A DNA stretch of 64,000 nucleotides from Eudorina sp. 2006-703-Eu-15 (taxonomy: Eukaryota > Chlorophyta > Chlorophyceae > Chlamydomonadales > Volvocaceae), in assembly GCA_003117195.1 (NCBI GenBank), contig BDSI01000012.1, positions 744,001 to 808,000 of the forward strand, read 5' to 3'. The notes below the pieces were generated by a model that was given only the letters and a program-made list of their open reading frames with translations, searched no databases and was not told where the DNA came from. Below, one piece after another: positions 13,201 to 23,502 of the stretch; position 1 is the first letter of the stretch; each line of letters starts with the position of its first letter. Both the position numbers and the translations under genes were made by a program.

Positions 13201-13584
13201 CAGGGCGGCCGAACCCGATACCGACAATGCTTGGCGGCATAGCAGCCAGTTGGACATCCCATGGCGACAGCGATGCTGAGGGCTGATGGCGGGGTGGTGG
13301 TGGTGCCCAGGTGATAGGCCTCGGCGTTCAGCCGTGCAGACGGGTGTCTGTGGTGGACGGACGGAGTACCGCTGTGACTGCTGCAACAGGAGATCGGCAA
13401 GCAATCTCGGGGCACACGCAAGCTCGAAATCTTTTGAAGTATTGGCTTATACCTACCCTTCGAGCGCGATGATTGACCGCTTCGAGACGGCGAGAACAAA
13501 GGCGACATGAACGAAACCCTGTTGGACAGTCCGAAAGGCAGAGTATGCGGCCAGGACGGCCAAAGAAGCAGTGATTATACCCAT
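7196..13584 (-). CDS. Ala-rich multi-helix membrane protein of unknown function (ten exons)
   Basis: Ten exons join in consistent phase: 13584-13457, 12884-12608, 12258-12126, 11398-11136, 10966-10749, 10097-9937, 9522-9245, 8810-8301, 7934-7629, 7357-7196. They give 811 aa with an exact codon count. Every junction has a GT donor and an AG acceptor. The start is the ATG at 13584; the frame continues upstream only without an ATG. The product is very rich in Ala, Leu, Val and Arg. It alternates hydrophobic helices (for example LLVVPALAVAALACLALLAK, LALVLSGLVLAAAF) with amphipathic Arg-bearing helices. No catalytic or binding motif is recognised, so no function is proposed. The last exon is the least certain: a good donor (GTGAGT near 7281) lies inside it. 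The gene is divergent from the ankyrin gene that begins about 400 bp away. Confidence 0.65.
11440..11500. repeat. Intronic dispersed motif, copy A
   Basis: Contains CAGGAAATTGGTTGACAC and CAAACTGCGCTGCTGCCAGA. Closely related copies occur at 12405-12455, 34352-34376, 34398-34447, 42366-42388 and 42402-42425. This copy lies in the 11399-12125 intron of the ten-exon gene, about 50 bp before the 3' splice site, and is antisense to the host gene. Confidence 0.8.
11923..12105. repeat. 11-bp minisatellite (CGATCTCCGCC)n
   Basis: About sixteen imperfect units of 11 bp lie within the 11399-12125 intron of the ten-exon membrane-protein gene. Units diverge most in the middle of the array. Confidence 0.85.
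12405..12455. repeat. Intronic dispersed motif, copy B
   Basis: Diverged copy (GGAAATCGGTAGAACC, then CAAACTGCGCTGCTGC) in the 12259-12607 intron of the same gene, again antisense to it. The same intron also holds the second intronic motif, GAAACAGCCCAGACACACCC, near 12310. Confidence 0.75.
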
Positions 13585-13955
13585 ATCGTTGATGTAGATG
13601 CTGCTAGCTTGCACGCCAGCCAGCCGCACTGCCAATTATTGACTCGACAGGATGCAAATATTGTCGCTCTGGATATTCACATTTTAATTCATTTGGTGAT
13701 GGAACATACAAAATATTGCTTGGAGTCTCGTGGTCAGGGCCTGGACCATACTTAGGCAGCCAGCCTATTCGTCTGATCACCACGTCGACCATAAGTATGC
13801 AAGATTGATTTGAATGATACTATAACACGGTCACAGGCGCCCTGCAGGCGACTCAGATTGCGAGTTTGCGACTGCGTCGTGAGCTAACAACGAACGGTAA
13901 CATCACGGGACAGTGCACGGGATGTCGGGATCACCGTTGCTCGGACGGTAATAAG
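13585..13955. promoter_or_regulatory. Divergent (bidirectional) promoter interval
   Basis: The minus-strand ten-exon gene starts at 13584, and the plus-strand ankyrin gene starts at 13956 or 14034. The short AT-richer interval between them must contain both promoters. I do not see a recognisable TATA box at a convincing distance from either start. Confidence 0.45.
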
Positions 13956-14033
13956 ATGGCGAATCCATTGGTACATGTTTGTATAAAGTTCATTGTTTAC
14001 ACTTGTTTCCACATCGCAGCGCTTATAAGTATC

Positions 14034-15860
14034 ATGGCGTCGACGACAAAGCCAGAGGGCGAGCCATCCCAGGCGTCCCAGGCCTGGTCGATTGCTGCCG
14101 TGCTGGAACGTATCGCAAGCTACATGTCTGATAATGACGTGGCCTGCTCCCTGCGACAGCTCAACAAGTTCACCGCAGGCGTGCTGTCTGGTCGGCGGAT
14201 CGTGCACCTCTCGAAGCCTTGCCCGCCGCACGCCTTCGAGCAGCGCTGGGGCTCGCCGTCCGCCATGTACCCTCTCACATGCTCCCAGCGCAAGAAGCTG
14301 CTGCAGCTAACCGCAGCCTCCGGCGTCGTCCCCAACCTCCTCCTCGCGCTTTCCCGCACCGGCTGCGTCCCCACCGCAGCCACCCTCGCCGCCGCCGCGG
14401 CCGCGGGCCAGCTGCCTGCCTGCGAGGCCCTGCGCGAATACGGCTGCTCCTGGGATGCATCCGTGCCGGAAGCCGCAGCCCGCGCCGGCCACGCCGACGT
14501 GGTGGTGTGGCTTTTGGACGCCGGTTGCCCGGGCTACAGCACGGCCCTGCTGACCGCAGCCGCCGGCGCTGGCCACGGCGAGCTGTGTGAGCTGCTCGTA
14601 CGGCAGCGCGGCGCCACGTGGACTGACGCGGCGGCCGCGGCCGCGGCGCGCGGCGGCTTCGTAACGCTGCTGGAGACCGCCGTGGCGGCGCTGGGGCCGG
14701 CGATGGAAGACCGCAGTGTCTGTGGCTTGGTGCTCCAGGGCGTGGCGGCGGGCTGCGATTTCCATACTCTGCTGTGGTTTCACAGTACGTGGGTTGACCG
14801 CCTTGCGTCGCTGACTCCAGCCCCGCATCAGGACGAGGACCTGGACCCGGACCAGGACTATGGCCCGAAACATGGCTGGATCGACGGCCTCATCGACTTT
14901 GTTGCTGAGGCGATTATGTCCGCCGCCATCGCCAGTCCCACACCCGACTGGCGGGAAAAGGTCGCGTGGTTCAGCGCGCGGGAATACCCCGCGTCGGGCG
15001 CCGCCGCCGTGGACGTCATCGAGCTGCCCGACGCACCGGCGCGGCTCGCCTGGCTGCGGGAGGGGGATTTCCCGATGCCGAGCGACGTCCCCCTGGTGCT
15101 GGCGGTAGCGCGAGAACGGCGGCTGGACGTGCTGGACGTCATGTCCGCAGAACGCCCAAACCTGCTCGATTGGGTCGCGGGGATGGCTCATGACTTGGCG
15201 TTCCTGCAGGGGCTGCACGCGCGGGGCGCGATCATCCGGGGCGATCAGAGCATCCGGCAAGTTGCGCGGGCGGGCGACGTGGAGGCTGCGGCCTGGCTGC
15301 TGGAGAACTTCGGCGTGAAGCCTCCGGAAGGGCCGGAAGGGGCGGACGGCGGGGCGCGGGCCTCGCCGGTTGTTGAGGAGGCGGTGGCGTTGGGGCTGAC
15401 CGCGGAAGTGTTCGCGGCGGGAGCTGCGTCGGGACGGCTGGAGATGCTGGAGTGGCTCAGGGAGCGGGGCTGCCCCTGGGACGCGCCGGTGTTCGCGGCG
15501 GCCGCGGGCGCAGGCGCGGCGGAGCAGATCGAGTGGCTCAAGGAGCGGGGCTGCCCGGTTGGGGTGGGTGGTGAGCGACACGACTCGAAGCGACACGACC
15601 CAAAGGATGACCCGTACTTGATGGCTGCCCGCAACGGCGACCTCGCCACGCTCGAGCTGCTGCGCCGCCTGGACTGCGCCTGGCCCTCCGACGGCAGCAC
15701 CTTCACCGCCGCCGTCGGCTGGGCCTGCGAGCGGCCCGTCCTCGAGTGGCTGCTGGAGTCCGGATGCCCCGTGGACTGGGACGCGGCCATGGGCGCGGCT
15801 GAGCGGCGGCTCGGAGTGGTGGAGTGGGTGCAGGAGCAGCGGCAGAGGCGCCAGCAGTAG
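14034..15860 (+). CDS. Ankyrin-repeat protein with F-box-like N-terminus
   Basis: A single open exon encodes about 608 aa from the ATG at 14034 (context ATCATGGCG). An in-frame ATG at 13956 would add 26 residues that look like translated leader. The N-terminal segment (SIAAVLERIASYM, then ACSLRQLNKFTA) resembles the F-box-like opening common in algal ankyrin proteins. It is followed by degenerate ankyrin units of about 30 residues, with repeated elements such as WLRERGCPWDAPVFAAAAGA and WLKERGCPV. This architecture forms a protein-binding solenoid, and an adaptor role in substrate recognition is plausible but inferred. Third positions are strongly G/C, as in other exons here. It ends at TAG 15858-15860. 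No intron is needed to keep the frame open. Confidence 0.8.
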   Translation: MASTTKPEGEPSQASQAWSIAAVLERIASYMSDNDVACSLRQLNKFTAGVLSGRRIVHLSKPCPPHAFEQRWGSPSAMYPLTCSQRKKLLQLTAASGVVPNLLLALSRTGCVPTAATLAAAAAAGQLPACEALREYGCSWDASVPEAAARAGHADVVVWLLDAGCPGYSTALLTAAAGAGHGELCELLVRQRGATWTDAAAAAAARGGFVTLLETAVAALGPAMEDRSVCGLVLQGVAAGCDFHTLLWFHSTWVDRLASLTPAPHQDEDLDPDQDYGPKHGWIDGLIDFVAEAIMSAAIASPTPDWREKVAWFSAREYPASGAAAVDVIELPDAPARLAWLREGDFPMPSDVPLVLAVARERRLDVLDVMSAERPNLLDWVAGMAHDLAFLQGLHARGAIIRGDQSIRQVARAGDVEAAAWLLENFGVKPPEGPEGADGGARASPVVEEAVALGLTAEVFAAGAASGRLEMLEWLRERGCPWDAPVFAAAAGAGAAEQIEWLKERGCPVGVGGERHDSKRHDPKDDPYLMAARNGDLATLELLRRLDCAWPSDGSTFTAAVGWACERPVLEWLLESGCPVDWDAAMGAAERRLGVVEWVQEQRQRRQQ

Positions 15861-16285
15861 ACCCGGCGTTGCGTCGTGAGTAGTGACAGTCGCCGGCAAC
15901 GGGCAGTTGGAGGATGGTGGTTACCGGTCGGTTGTCATCAGTTGGTGGTTACTGGTTGGGGTGAAGCGGTTGGACGCCAGGCGTCCGTCGTCCGCATCTA
16001 CGTCAGTGCCCATGTACGAGCAGGTGACGCGTCATCACCGCTTTGCTCTTTTTCAGTAGCAAAGCGGCATCGGGAAGGGCCGCACCAAAACGTACGATTA
16101 TTCCTCGCTTGCACAGTTGCAACTGGGTGGGGAACGACTGAGCGCCTTTCGGAATATCTAAATTGTAGGAAGTGACCGGACGCGGCGGATGCGGCGCAGA
16201 CTTCGTCCAGGGCTTGCCGAGGAGGGTTGACTTGCTGCAATTCTGGACAGATGGTACAGCGCCCGGGGAGGCTGGATCCGAAACC
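15861..16285. other. 3' flank of the ankyrin gene
   Basis: Short non-coding interval, probably 3' UTR. Frames that run into the neighbouring minisatellite are chance. Confidence 0.4.
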
Positions 16286-17345
16286 TCGCAGGCTGCTGCA
16301 TGGGTGATGCATTGCAGGCTGCTGCATGGGTGATGCATTGCAGGCTGCTGCATGGGTGATGTACTGCAGGCTGCTGCATGGGTGATGCACTGCAGGCTGC
16401 TGCATGGGTGATGTACTGCAGGCTGCTGCATGGGTGATGTACTGCAGGCTGCTGCATGGGTGATGTACTGCAGGCTGCTGCATGGGTGATGCACTGCAGG
16501 CTGCTGCATGGGTGATGCACTGCAGGCTGCTGCATGGGTGATGCACTGCAGGCTGCTGCATGGGTGATGCACTGCAGGCTGCTGCATGGGTGATGTACTG
16601 CAGGCTGCTGCATGGGTGATGTACTGCAGGCTGCTGCATGGGTGATGTACTGCAGGCTGCTGCATGGGTGATGCACTGCAGGCTGCTGCATGGGTGATGT
16701 ACTGCAGGCTGCTGCATGGGTGATGCACTGCAGGCTGCTGCATGGGTGATGCACTGCAGGCTGCTGCATGGGTGATGCACTGCAGGCTGCTGCATGGGTG
16801 ATGCACTGCAGGCTGCTGCATGGGTGATGTACTGCAGGCTGCTGCATGGGTGATGCAGGCTGCTGCATGGGTGATGCATTGCAGGCTGCTGCATGGGTGA
16901 TGCATTGCAGGCTGCTGCATGGGTGATGTACTGCAGGCTGCTGCATGGGTGATGCACGCAGCTGCTGCATGGGTGATGTACTGCAGGCTGCTGCATGGGT
17001 GATGTACTGCAGGCTGCTGCATGGGTGATGTACTGCAGGCTGCTGCATGGGTGATGCACGGCAGGCTGCTGCATGGGTGATGCACGGCAGGCTGCTGCAT
17101 GGGTGATGTACTGCAGGCTGCTGCATGGGTGATGTACTGCAGGCTGCTGCATGGGTGATGTACTGCAGGCTGCTGCATGGGCGATGCACTGCAGGCTGCT
17201 GCATGGGTGATGTACTGCAGGCTGCTGCATGGGTGATTTACTGCAGGCTGATGCATGGGTGATGTACTGCAGGCTGCTGCATGGGTGATGTACTGCAGGC
17301 TGCTGCATGGGCGATGTACTGCAGGCTGCTGCATGGGTGATGCAC
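16286..17345. repeat. 26-bp minisatellite, about 40 units
   Basis: The tandem unit is CTGCTGCATGGGTGATGTA followed by CTGCAGG, 26 bp in all. A few units are shortened (near 16850 and 16955). The main variation is a C/T choice in GTGATG(T/C)A, plus occasional TTGCAGG. Because 26 is not a multiple of three, a minus-strand reader passes through all three frames every three units without meeting a stop. This creates long ORFs in three frames with a 26-residue period. Confidence 0.97.
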
Positions 17346-17621
17346 TCCGAAGCGCTGCGGAACTCGCTGAAGCGGGACATATCTTGCGGCACGGTGCCGA
17401 TTATTGTGATGCGGTGGAAGGCCGCATTTTTTACGTTGGTTGGGGAACAGCGGGGTGCGCAGGTCAGGACGTGGCCGGATCAAGTCAAGGGGCGTCATGG
17501 GGGTCAGTGGGGTCAAGAGGAGAGGTGGGACCTTGTGTGGTGGACTCGTTGACTGCACAGTATGAGCGATGAGTGTTCAGGGTGCACAGTTGTTGCCTAG
17601 GGCGCCGACGAGGCTGACCAC

Positions 17622-17848
17622 CAGGGTGGCTATCTTATTTTGCAGAGTATCTACGGCCGGAGATACTCCTTGCCCAATCGTGCTGAAAGTATCTGTCGGA
17701 GGGAGCTTTTGCCGGCTTTGTATCTACTCAAAGGGGGCTTTTCCCCGTGCGAGAGGCCATGAGTATCTAAAACCCCATTTTCCTACCGAGGGAAAGTATC
17801 TATCAAATTCGGCCGAATATATATTTATATCTTAAGATAGCCACCCTG
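17622..17848. mobile_element. Non-autonomous hAT-type MITE, copy 1 (227 bp)
   Basis: The terminal inverted repeat starts CAGGGTGGCTATCTTA at both ends. The element is flanked by a perfect 8-bp duplication CTGACCAC (17614-17621 and 17849-17856). CAGGG termini and 8-bp target duplications are hallmarks of the hAT superfamily. There is no coding capacity. A second copy in reverse orientation lies at 57889-58126. Confidence 0.93.
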
Positions 17849-17939
17849 CTGACCACTCCTGTCAGCGAAGGGACGGATAGGGCGTTGGGCCCTGTCGTAC
17901 CTACCAGTCGGGGCCATAGGCCTACCGCCACGACTAGTA

Positions 17940-18055
17940 GGGACTTAGTAGGGAAGCGTTAGGGACGAGTAGGGGTTAGGGACGAGTAGGGGTTAGGGAC
18001 GAGTTGGGGTTAGGGACGAGTAGGGGTTAGGGACGAGTAAGGTTTAGGGACGTCC
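17940..18055. repeat. 17-bp tandem repeat (GTTAGGGACGAGTAGGG)
   Basis: Five to six imperfect units of GGACGAGTAGGGGTTAG. It superficially resembles telomeric TTTTAGGG, but the unit is 17 bp and contains GACGAG, so it is a local minisatellite. Confidence 0.8.
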
Positions 18056-18229
18056 CCCCAACCTTCGTCAAGTAAGCCTTTGCAAGCCTGTCCCGCCTGT
18101 TGGTGATGTCATGTTGTCATTGCTGAGCGACTCGCGACCACTCATGAACCTTTTCATTGTCATTGCAGCTGGACCCGCTTCCTTGCGCGTGAGCCTATAA
18201 CCGTGGCCATGGTGTCGGACCCGGTCGGC

Positions 18230-18340
18230 TCAAAGGATACATCTGATATCCATGGGGCCTGCTGGGGCTTGCCCTGGTATACACCGTTGATCCCTGTTGG
18301 GGTCCGCTGCAACGTCCTTTTTATTTATTCATCTGCCGAC
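18230..18340 (+). repeat. CATT-tailed dispersed repeat, copy 2
   Basis: GCCTGCTGGGGCTTGCCCTG is followed by GTATACACCG and GGGGTCCGCTGCAACG, then a degenerate TTTATTTATTCAT tail. It matches the 54797-54885 copy over its whole length, so the repeat extends at least 40 bp upstream of the core. Confidence 0.75.
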
Positions 18341-20654
18341 ACAGTGTTTCTGGCGCACGTGGTGCTCCCGGGTGTGTGGCTTGGTGCAGTGCATGTCACA
18401 GCGAGCCACGAAAGGGGGTCAAGGGGTCTCCCCGGGCAGCGTCGGACTGGGGGTGCGCCATGAGGCATATACGATAGATACAGGCTGTCACCGCTGTAAC
18501 ATCCATAATAATAGATACATCGAGCCGCGCAGCGGGCAGCGTTTTGGGCCTGCATGGTATTGCGCACGCGGTTGGACACGGTTGTACGTATACACACGCG
18601 TGGTGCATCCTATCCGGTTGTGCGCGCGCGCTGGCGTGCTTTGTGTGGACCGGCGCAGAACAGGGCAAAGTCTCGACTAACCGACTGGGCGGTCTCGACG
18701 GAGACTCGACCTCGCGGGAACCGGCGGGAAGTGGGATCGGCCGCCCGGCAATGTGTGATCGCTGATTCTATGATTGCATATTCAGCGTGCGTGTTGCCCG
18801 TGGCACGCTCGGAGTGGGCTGGAGTGGGAAGGTCAACGGAACACGATCAAATCGGTGCTTGGATCGATTGCATGAGACATTACACTTAGTTGAGAGCTTC
18901 TCAGGGGCAGGTTATTGCATCACAGGTGCGGAGACGCTCGTATAGCCAGCCGGAGGCAACTGCTGGGTGGTGGAGGGTGGTGGGCAACCTGTGGGCAGCT
19001 GTCCGCCGAAGCAAGCGCACGCTCACAGGACCGTCGCCAGCCTGCAAAAGATAATCATAATTATTCTTCTAAATAGACATTCCAACTGCAGCATCATGAC
19101 TTCATCTGTTGCAAGTTCACACTGATTTCGGCCAACGCGATATCCTACCTTCCGACGTTTGCTTGCCAGCGAAGCTTCACTCTAGGGGCGTCGATCCAGT
19201 CACTTAACGTAAAATAAATATAATAGTGTGTTCGCCAGGTTCATGGAAGCGGCAGCTGGGTTAGCAAACTCACTTTCCTTTCAAACCAGTTCAAACATCC
19301 ACCTACCTGCCACATTTACCAGCATGATAGGAAGACAGACCAAACTCACCGCAAAAATGAAAAAATGACATCCAATAAGATTAAACAAGCCAGTGTCGAC
19401 AAAGATCCACTTTGGGAAGTTGATCTAACTTCCAACGAGGGTAAGGAGGAACCAACGTTCAACCAACCAGCACCCTGTGAAAAAAGATGGACGTGGCAGA
19501 CTCCGGGAAAGAGCCCGGCAACCGATCCGCGTTTCATTTGCGGGGGCCCGCTGAGGTTTCTGACGAGGTCCGAGTTCGGAAAGGTTGCGAGACCATATTT
19601 TGCTGATATCTTGCTTGGCATGTGGAACGTTTCCGGGTCAAGGGGTCTTCCAACATGCGTGACTCAACACGCCGCGCGAGGGACCGCTGGGGGACGGGAA
19701 GGCAGCCAGAGGCAGCATCCAGCATCACCATGGCCTTCCTCCGACTCCAAATCTGACACCGGACCGGCGAAGAGGGCAGAAGAGGGCAGAACCGGTTTTG
19801 CCTTTCAGGGGAACCATCGTGGGGAGCCGCCAAGCAGCGGCTTGGAATCATCGGTTGTGTCGCTCCCGGCAGGAACCGGAGCACCCAAATGTCGTTCCGT
19901 GGTCCGATGTAATCGTCCAGGTGACGCGTTCAGTTTCAAGCATGATATGTCGCCGTACTGAAGTACTGTGCGTTTGGTCTGGGACTTTCTGCCTGAGGGC
20001 GGATAACACAGGGTCGAGTACCGTCACATTCGCTTCACAAGGATGGCGAAAGCAAACAAGGATGGCGTAATTTGCTTTCGCCTTGAAGCCGCTCAGCTAA
20101 TGTGGGCTTCTGTACACCTGAATGTAGCGTATGCAGACTCCAGAAGGGACTCTTGCATGGGATTTTGCATGTGTCCGTGTGCGTAAGGCTAGCAGCTAGG
20201 ACTTCAGGGCCCTGAACCACAGTGGCATAGGCAAACCAAACGCAAGGCATCGGCCATGACGAACTTGACATACTGGAAAAGCCTCGTCGACTTTTGAATT
20301 TTCTCGCCAAACGAAGCTATACTTTATCACGGTTCGCTGCGGGGACCGTTGGGCCTGCTCCGAATCCGCCTGTCAGGCGCGATGCCTCAACGCTCCCCCC
20401 ACCGACCCGCGGGTCGCAGACCGATGCAAACGATAAAGAGCAGACAAAGTCAAGGTTCATCTTATTCGTGTTGGATCGTACACAACATAGCACAGGCAAT
20501 AATTGGTAGCGCCACGATCTTCATCCTTCTGCGCCTTCCTCGGACAAGCTCGGACTCGGAACGGACTCGGTTCCGAGGTAGAGGCAGGCCGCGAGCGCCG
20601 CGATTCCGGCATTCCGCCCGTTGGGTGGGACCCAGTCTTCCTCCGAACGCTGCG
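18341..20654. other. Stretch without an assigned gene
   Basis: A fragment at 18483-18515 (GGCTGTCACCGCTGTAACAT) belongs to the dispersed family also seen near 32195 and 58860. A forward frame at 19365-19961 begins with a reasonable ATG context (AAAAAATGACA) and encodes 198 aa. It has no recognisable domain and is overlapped by equally open minus-strand frames, so I do not call it a gene. Confidence 0.35.
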
Positions 20655-22511
20655 ATGGCCGCATGCCCTCCTCCACGCATCGACCCCAAGGTCTACCTCG
20701 GTGGGTGGGTCGGTCGGTGGGTGGTTGGATGGTTGGGTGGAAGGGTAGGCTCAACCTGCTCCCCTTCCGCCGCCAACACCGCCCCGCACCCATCCCCCCA
20801 CCCTGCCCATGCGTTCCATCGTATGCGTGACCGGCAGCGGCTGCCCGCCTCGACCGACCCATCCACCTGGCTCCCCCTACCGCCCTGGCCTGCCTGGCTC
20901 CCCCTACCGCCCTGGCCTGCCTGGCTCCCCTTACCGCCCTGGCCTGCCTGGCTCCCCCTACCGCCCTGGCCTGCCTAGCTCACCCTACCGCCGCTGCGCC
21001 GCCCCGCTAATGACCCCTCCCTGCCAGCCAACGAGCGCACCTTCCTGACCTGGATGCGGCAGGCGGTGCTGGTGGGCGGTATCGGGGCGGCAGTCTCCGG
21101 TGGGTGCGAGGGGTTCCCCGGTGGGTGCGAGGGGGTCTCCCTCCGCTCATACCCTCGGGAGCCGGGGTCTGAGGCGGCATGGCCGCGCAGCGACGTGACC
21201 CTAGCACCCTACGTGCCCCTACGCGTCCGCTGTCCGCTGTCCGCCTGTCCCCGTCCACATCGAAGGGGGAAGAGTAGGGGCGTTCCGTGGCAGCCCGACC
21301 CGTCTGCGCTGCCGGAGGGCAGCCGGCGGAACCGGGGGCCAAGGATGCGGCGTCTGGGGGGCCCGGGGCGCGGCGCGGCGCGTTCGGTCCGTTGCTCGGA
21401 TTGGTAATGTACCGTACCGTACCGTTACCGTTACAATGGTAATGTGGTTGCGCTGCACGATCCGCTGTGGGCAAGCGAGTTCTGTACTGTACGGAAGCGT
21501 GAGGCATTAGGGTATTTCATGCCGGGCCTGCAGGGCTGCTCGCTTCCGCCCTCCGTCACCCACCCAGCGACAGCGACATGTCAGAGTTCATCGTTTTTGA
21601 AACCCGGGCCCCGGCCCCCCGCACGCCTCCATGAACCCAACCTCCTGTCTGTCCATGACCGTTTGTACGATATGCACGATCGCCGGCAAGCACCCTCGAC
21701 GGCGGGGGGTGGGGGCTGCATCTCCGCCTCCGCCGCCGCCTCCGCTTTGCGGGCGCCTGACTGCCCTCGTGGGGGCGCTCCCCTGGCGCTCCCCTGCCCC
21801 AGGCCTGGCCGCCTACCAGGGCGTCCACATGCCGCGGCGGCTGGAGACCCCGGGGGACGTGCGGCGGCTGTTCCTGCTCAAGGCCGTCGCGTCGGTGCTG
21901 ATGCCGCTGGGGGCGGCCATCGCGGTGACTGCGGGCCTCAACTTCGTGAAGCGGGGGAACATGATCAGGTGGGCTTTGAGAGAGAGAGAAACAGCCCAGA
22001 CATGATCAGGTGGGGTGGGTACGTGGGTCGCGGCGACATGAGCACACGTCGGTCATCGGGCACCAGCAGGAGTGCAGGAGTGCGCGATCTAGCGGCCGGA
22101 GACTACCCGTGGCGGTGCAGTCTTTCCCATACGTGGTCCCCACAACCGCCGTGTAAGGCCAGGACTTCAACCGGACCTTGAGGGACTTCAACGGCACGGG
22201 CCCCCGGGCGTCAGAAGGGTTCGGGAGGACATTGCACGGCCAGCTGCTGTGCAGGACGGCCTGCCTCGGGGCCCCGTGCTGGCGCTACTGCCGCTGCTGG
22301 TGCTACTGCCGCTGCTGTTGTCGCCCCTGCTGCCGCGTGCCGCCTCTGCTCCCACTGCTGCCGCCGCGCCGCTGCAACGCACAGGCGAGGTACGCCCTCG
22401 GACGATCCCCGCTGGGACAGCCGCTGGCTGCCCCGGGTGCTGACGGCGGTCATGACGTGTGTGTTTGCGGCGGTGATGGCCGCCGCCGTCATCCGCGTGG
22501 TCTCCAAATAG
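20655..22511 (+). CDS. VTC1/DUF202-like small membrane protein
   Basis: Four exons in phase (20655-20700, 21028-21099, 21803-21968, 22385-22511) give 136 aa ending in TAG. Residues 10-22 read DPKVYLANERTFL across the first junction. ANERTFL is the signature of the DUF202/VTC1 family. Three hydrophobic segments follow: AVLVGGIGAAVSG; then SVLMPLGAAIAVTAG; then the C-terminal VLTAVMTCVFAAVMAAAVI. The loop RRGTPSDDPRW corresponds to the conserved Arg-rich loop before the last helix. VTC1 is the non-catalytic subunit of the vacuolar transporter chaperone polyphosphate polymerase, in acidocalcisome or vacuole membranes. Length and three-helix layout match (yeast VTC1 is 129 aa). A role in polyphosphate storage is inferred from family membership. 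Other DUF202 proteins cannot be excluded. Intron 1 carries a 27-bp minisatellite. Confidence 0.82.
20867..20993. repeat. 27-bp minisatellite in intron 1 of the VTC1-like gene
   Basis: About 4.5 units of CTGGCTCCCCCTACCGCCCT followed by GGCCTGC. It lies wholly within the 20701-21027 intron. Confidence 0.93.
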
Positions 22512-23502
22512 AGCGGCGGGTGTGCGGGTGTGTGCGATACCAATAAGAACTGAGTGTGTCTGGTGCAGTTGAGGCATGTGGAAAGTGGCGGAGGAGTGCT
22601 CAGTGCAGACCCAGGGACGGGCCATGCGTCAACGTGCTGTTGGGTGGTGCGTGTGCCTGAGCCCGACTATGCGTGTGCCTGAGCCCGACTTTTCGTGCTT
22701 AGATATGAGACCCGCCCGACCCGCCCGACTGCGCGTGTGCCTGAGCCCGACCACGGGTGGAAAGGGGACGCACGTCGTGTGTGAGGAGGTGCGCTGGTTG
22801 AGAGGTGGTGCGTGTTGATCGGTGGGCAGGGCGGGAGTGCGTGCTGTCCAGATTGCATGGCAGTCCCCAACGGTTGCCCGTATGCGTAAAAACCCATGTG
22901 TGAAAAAGAAACCGTGTATGTACGTGTGTGTGTATGTGTGTGTGTACGTGTGTGGGTATGTGTGAACTACAGTTGAGGTGGCAGCGCAACATGTTCACAG
23001 GCTCCAAGCCGCGTGGAGTGTCCCCGCGACGCCGGCCGAGGCTGGCAGGTCGCCGCCCCTGGCAGAGTTGTTGGAAGTGAGGGCACAACGGCAGCTGAGA
23101 ATAATGCCTACCATTGTAACGTACCGAACCCCTTGGGAGCGGAGTCGTCAACATTCCCCCCGCACAGCTGCATCCACCTCCGTATCCCGCGGATGGCTTC
23201 CATACTCCCAACATCCGTCCGTCCGTCGTCTCATCACAGACCTCACATCGTGCAGGGAAGGACAGGCAGGGGTCAAGCGCCCCAGGCAGACCCAACAGGA
23301 CCCGAAATGAGACGAATGAATGATAACACAAAACAGGACAGAGGACCCTGCCGTGTTCCTCCTGGCCGAGAACCAGTCCAGAGGTCTCACCTCCCCCGCA
23401 AAATGCCCTCCGCCAATCGACCGAGTTGCAGGCAGGCCCAGGCAGGCCCGCGGGCAGCCAAGCCCACTCTCGCCCCCGGAGCCCACTCTACTAGCAGCCC
23501 AC
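22512..23502. other. Tail-to-tail intergenic region
   Basis: The 3' UTR of the VTC1-like gene, running toward the convergent minus-strand gene. A TGTAA (the usual algal polyadenylation signal) occurs at 23115-23119, about 600 bp past the stop. Repeats GTGTGCCTGAGCCCGACTAT and a degenerate (GT)n at 22915-22965 are present. No coding segment is recognised. Confidence 0.4.

Noticed and set aside
16286..17345. CRISPR-like array
   Set aside because: The repeats are directly tandem without unique spacers, and the DNA is eukaryotic nuclear.
15998..17392. Minus-strand ORFs of 464, 443 and 348 aa
   Set aside because: All three read the 26-bp minisatellite in different frames and give the same peptide repeat. 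The openness follows from the repeat period, not from coding selection.
17940..18055. Interstitial telomere-like GTTAGGG sequence
   Set aside because: The unit is 17 bp with GACGAG in it. Chlamydomonas telomeres are TTTTAGGG. This is an ordinary minisatellite.
19365..19961. 198-aa plus-strand ORF with a fair start context
   Set aside because: No domain, no splice structure, and two overlapping minus-strand frames of similar quality. Kept only as an unassigned stretch.
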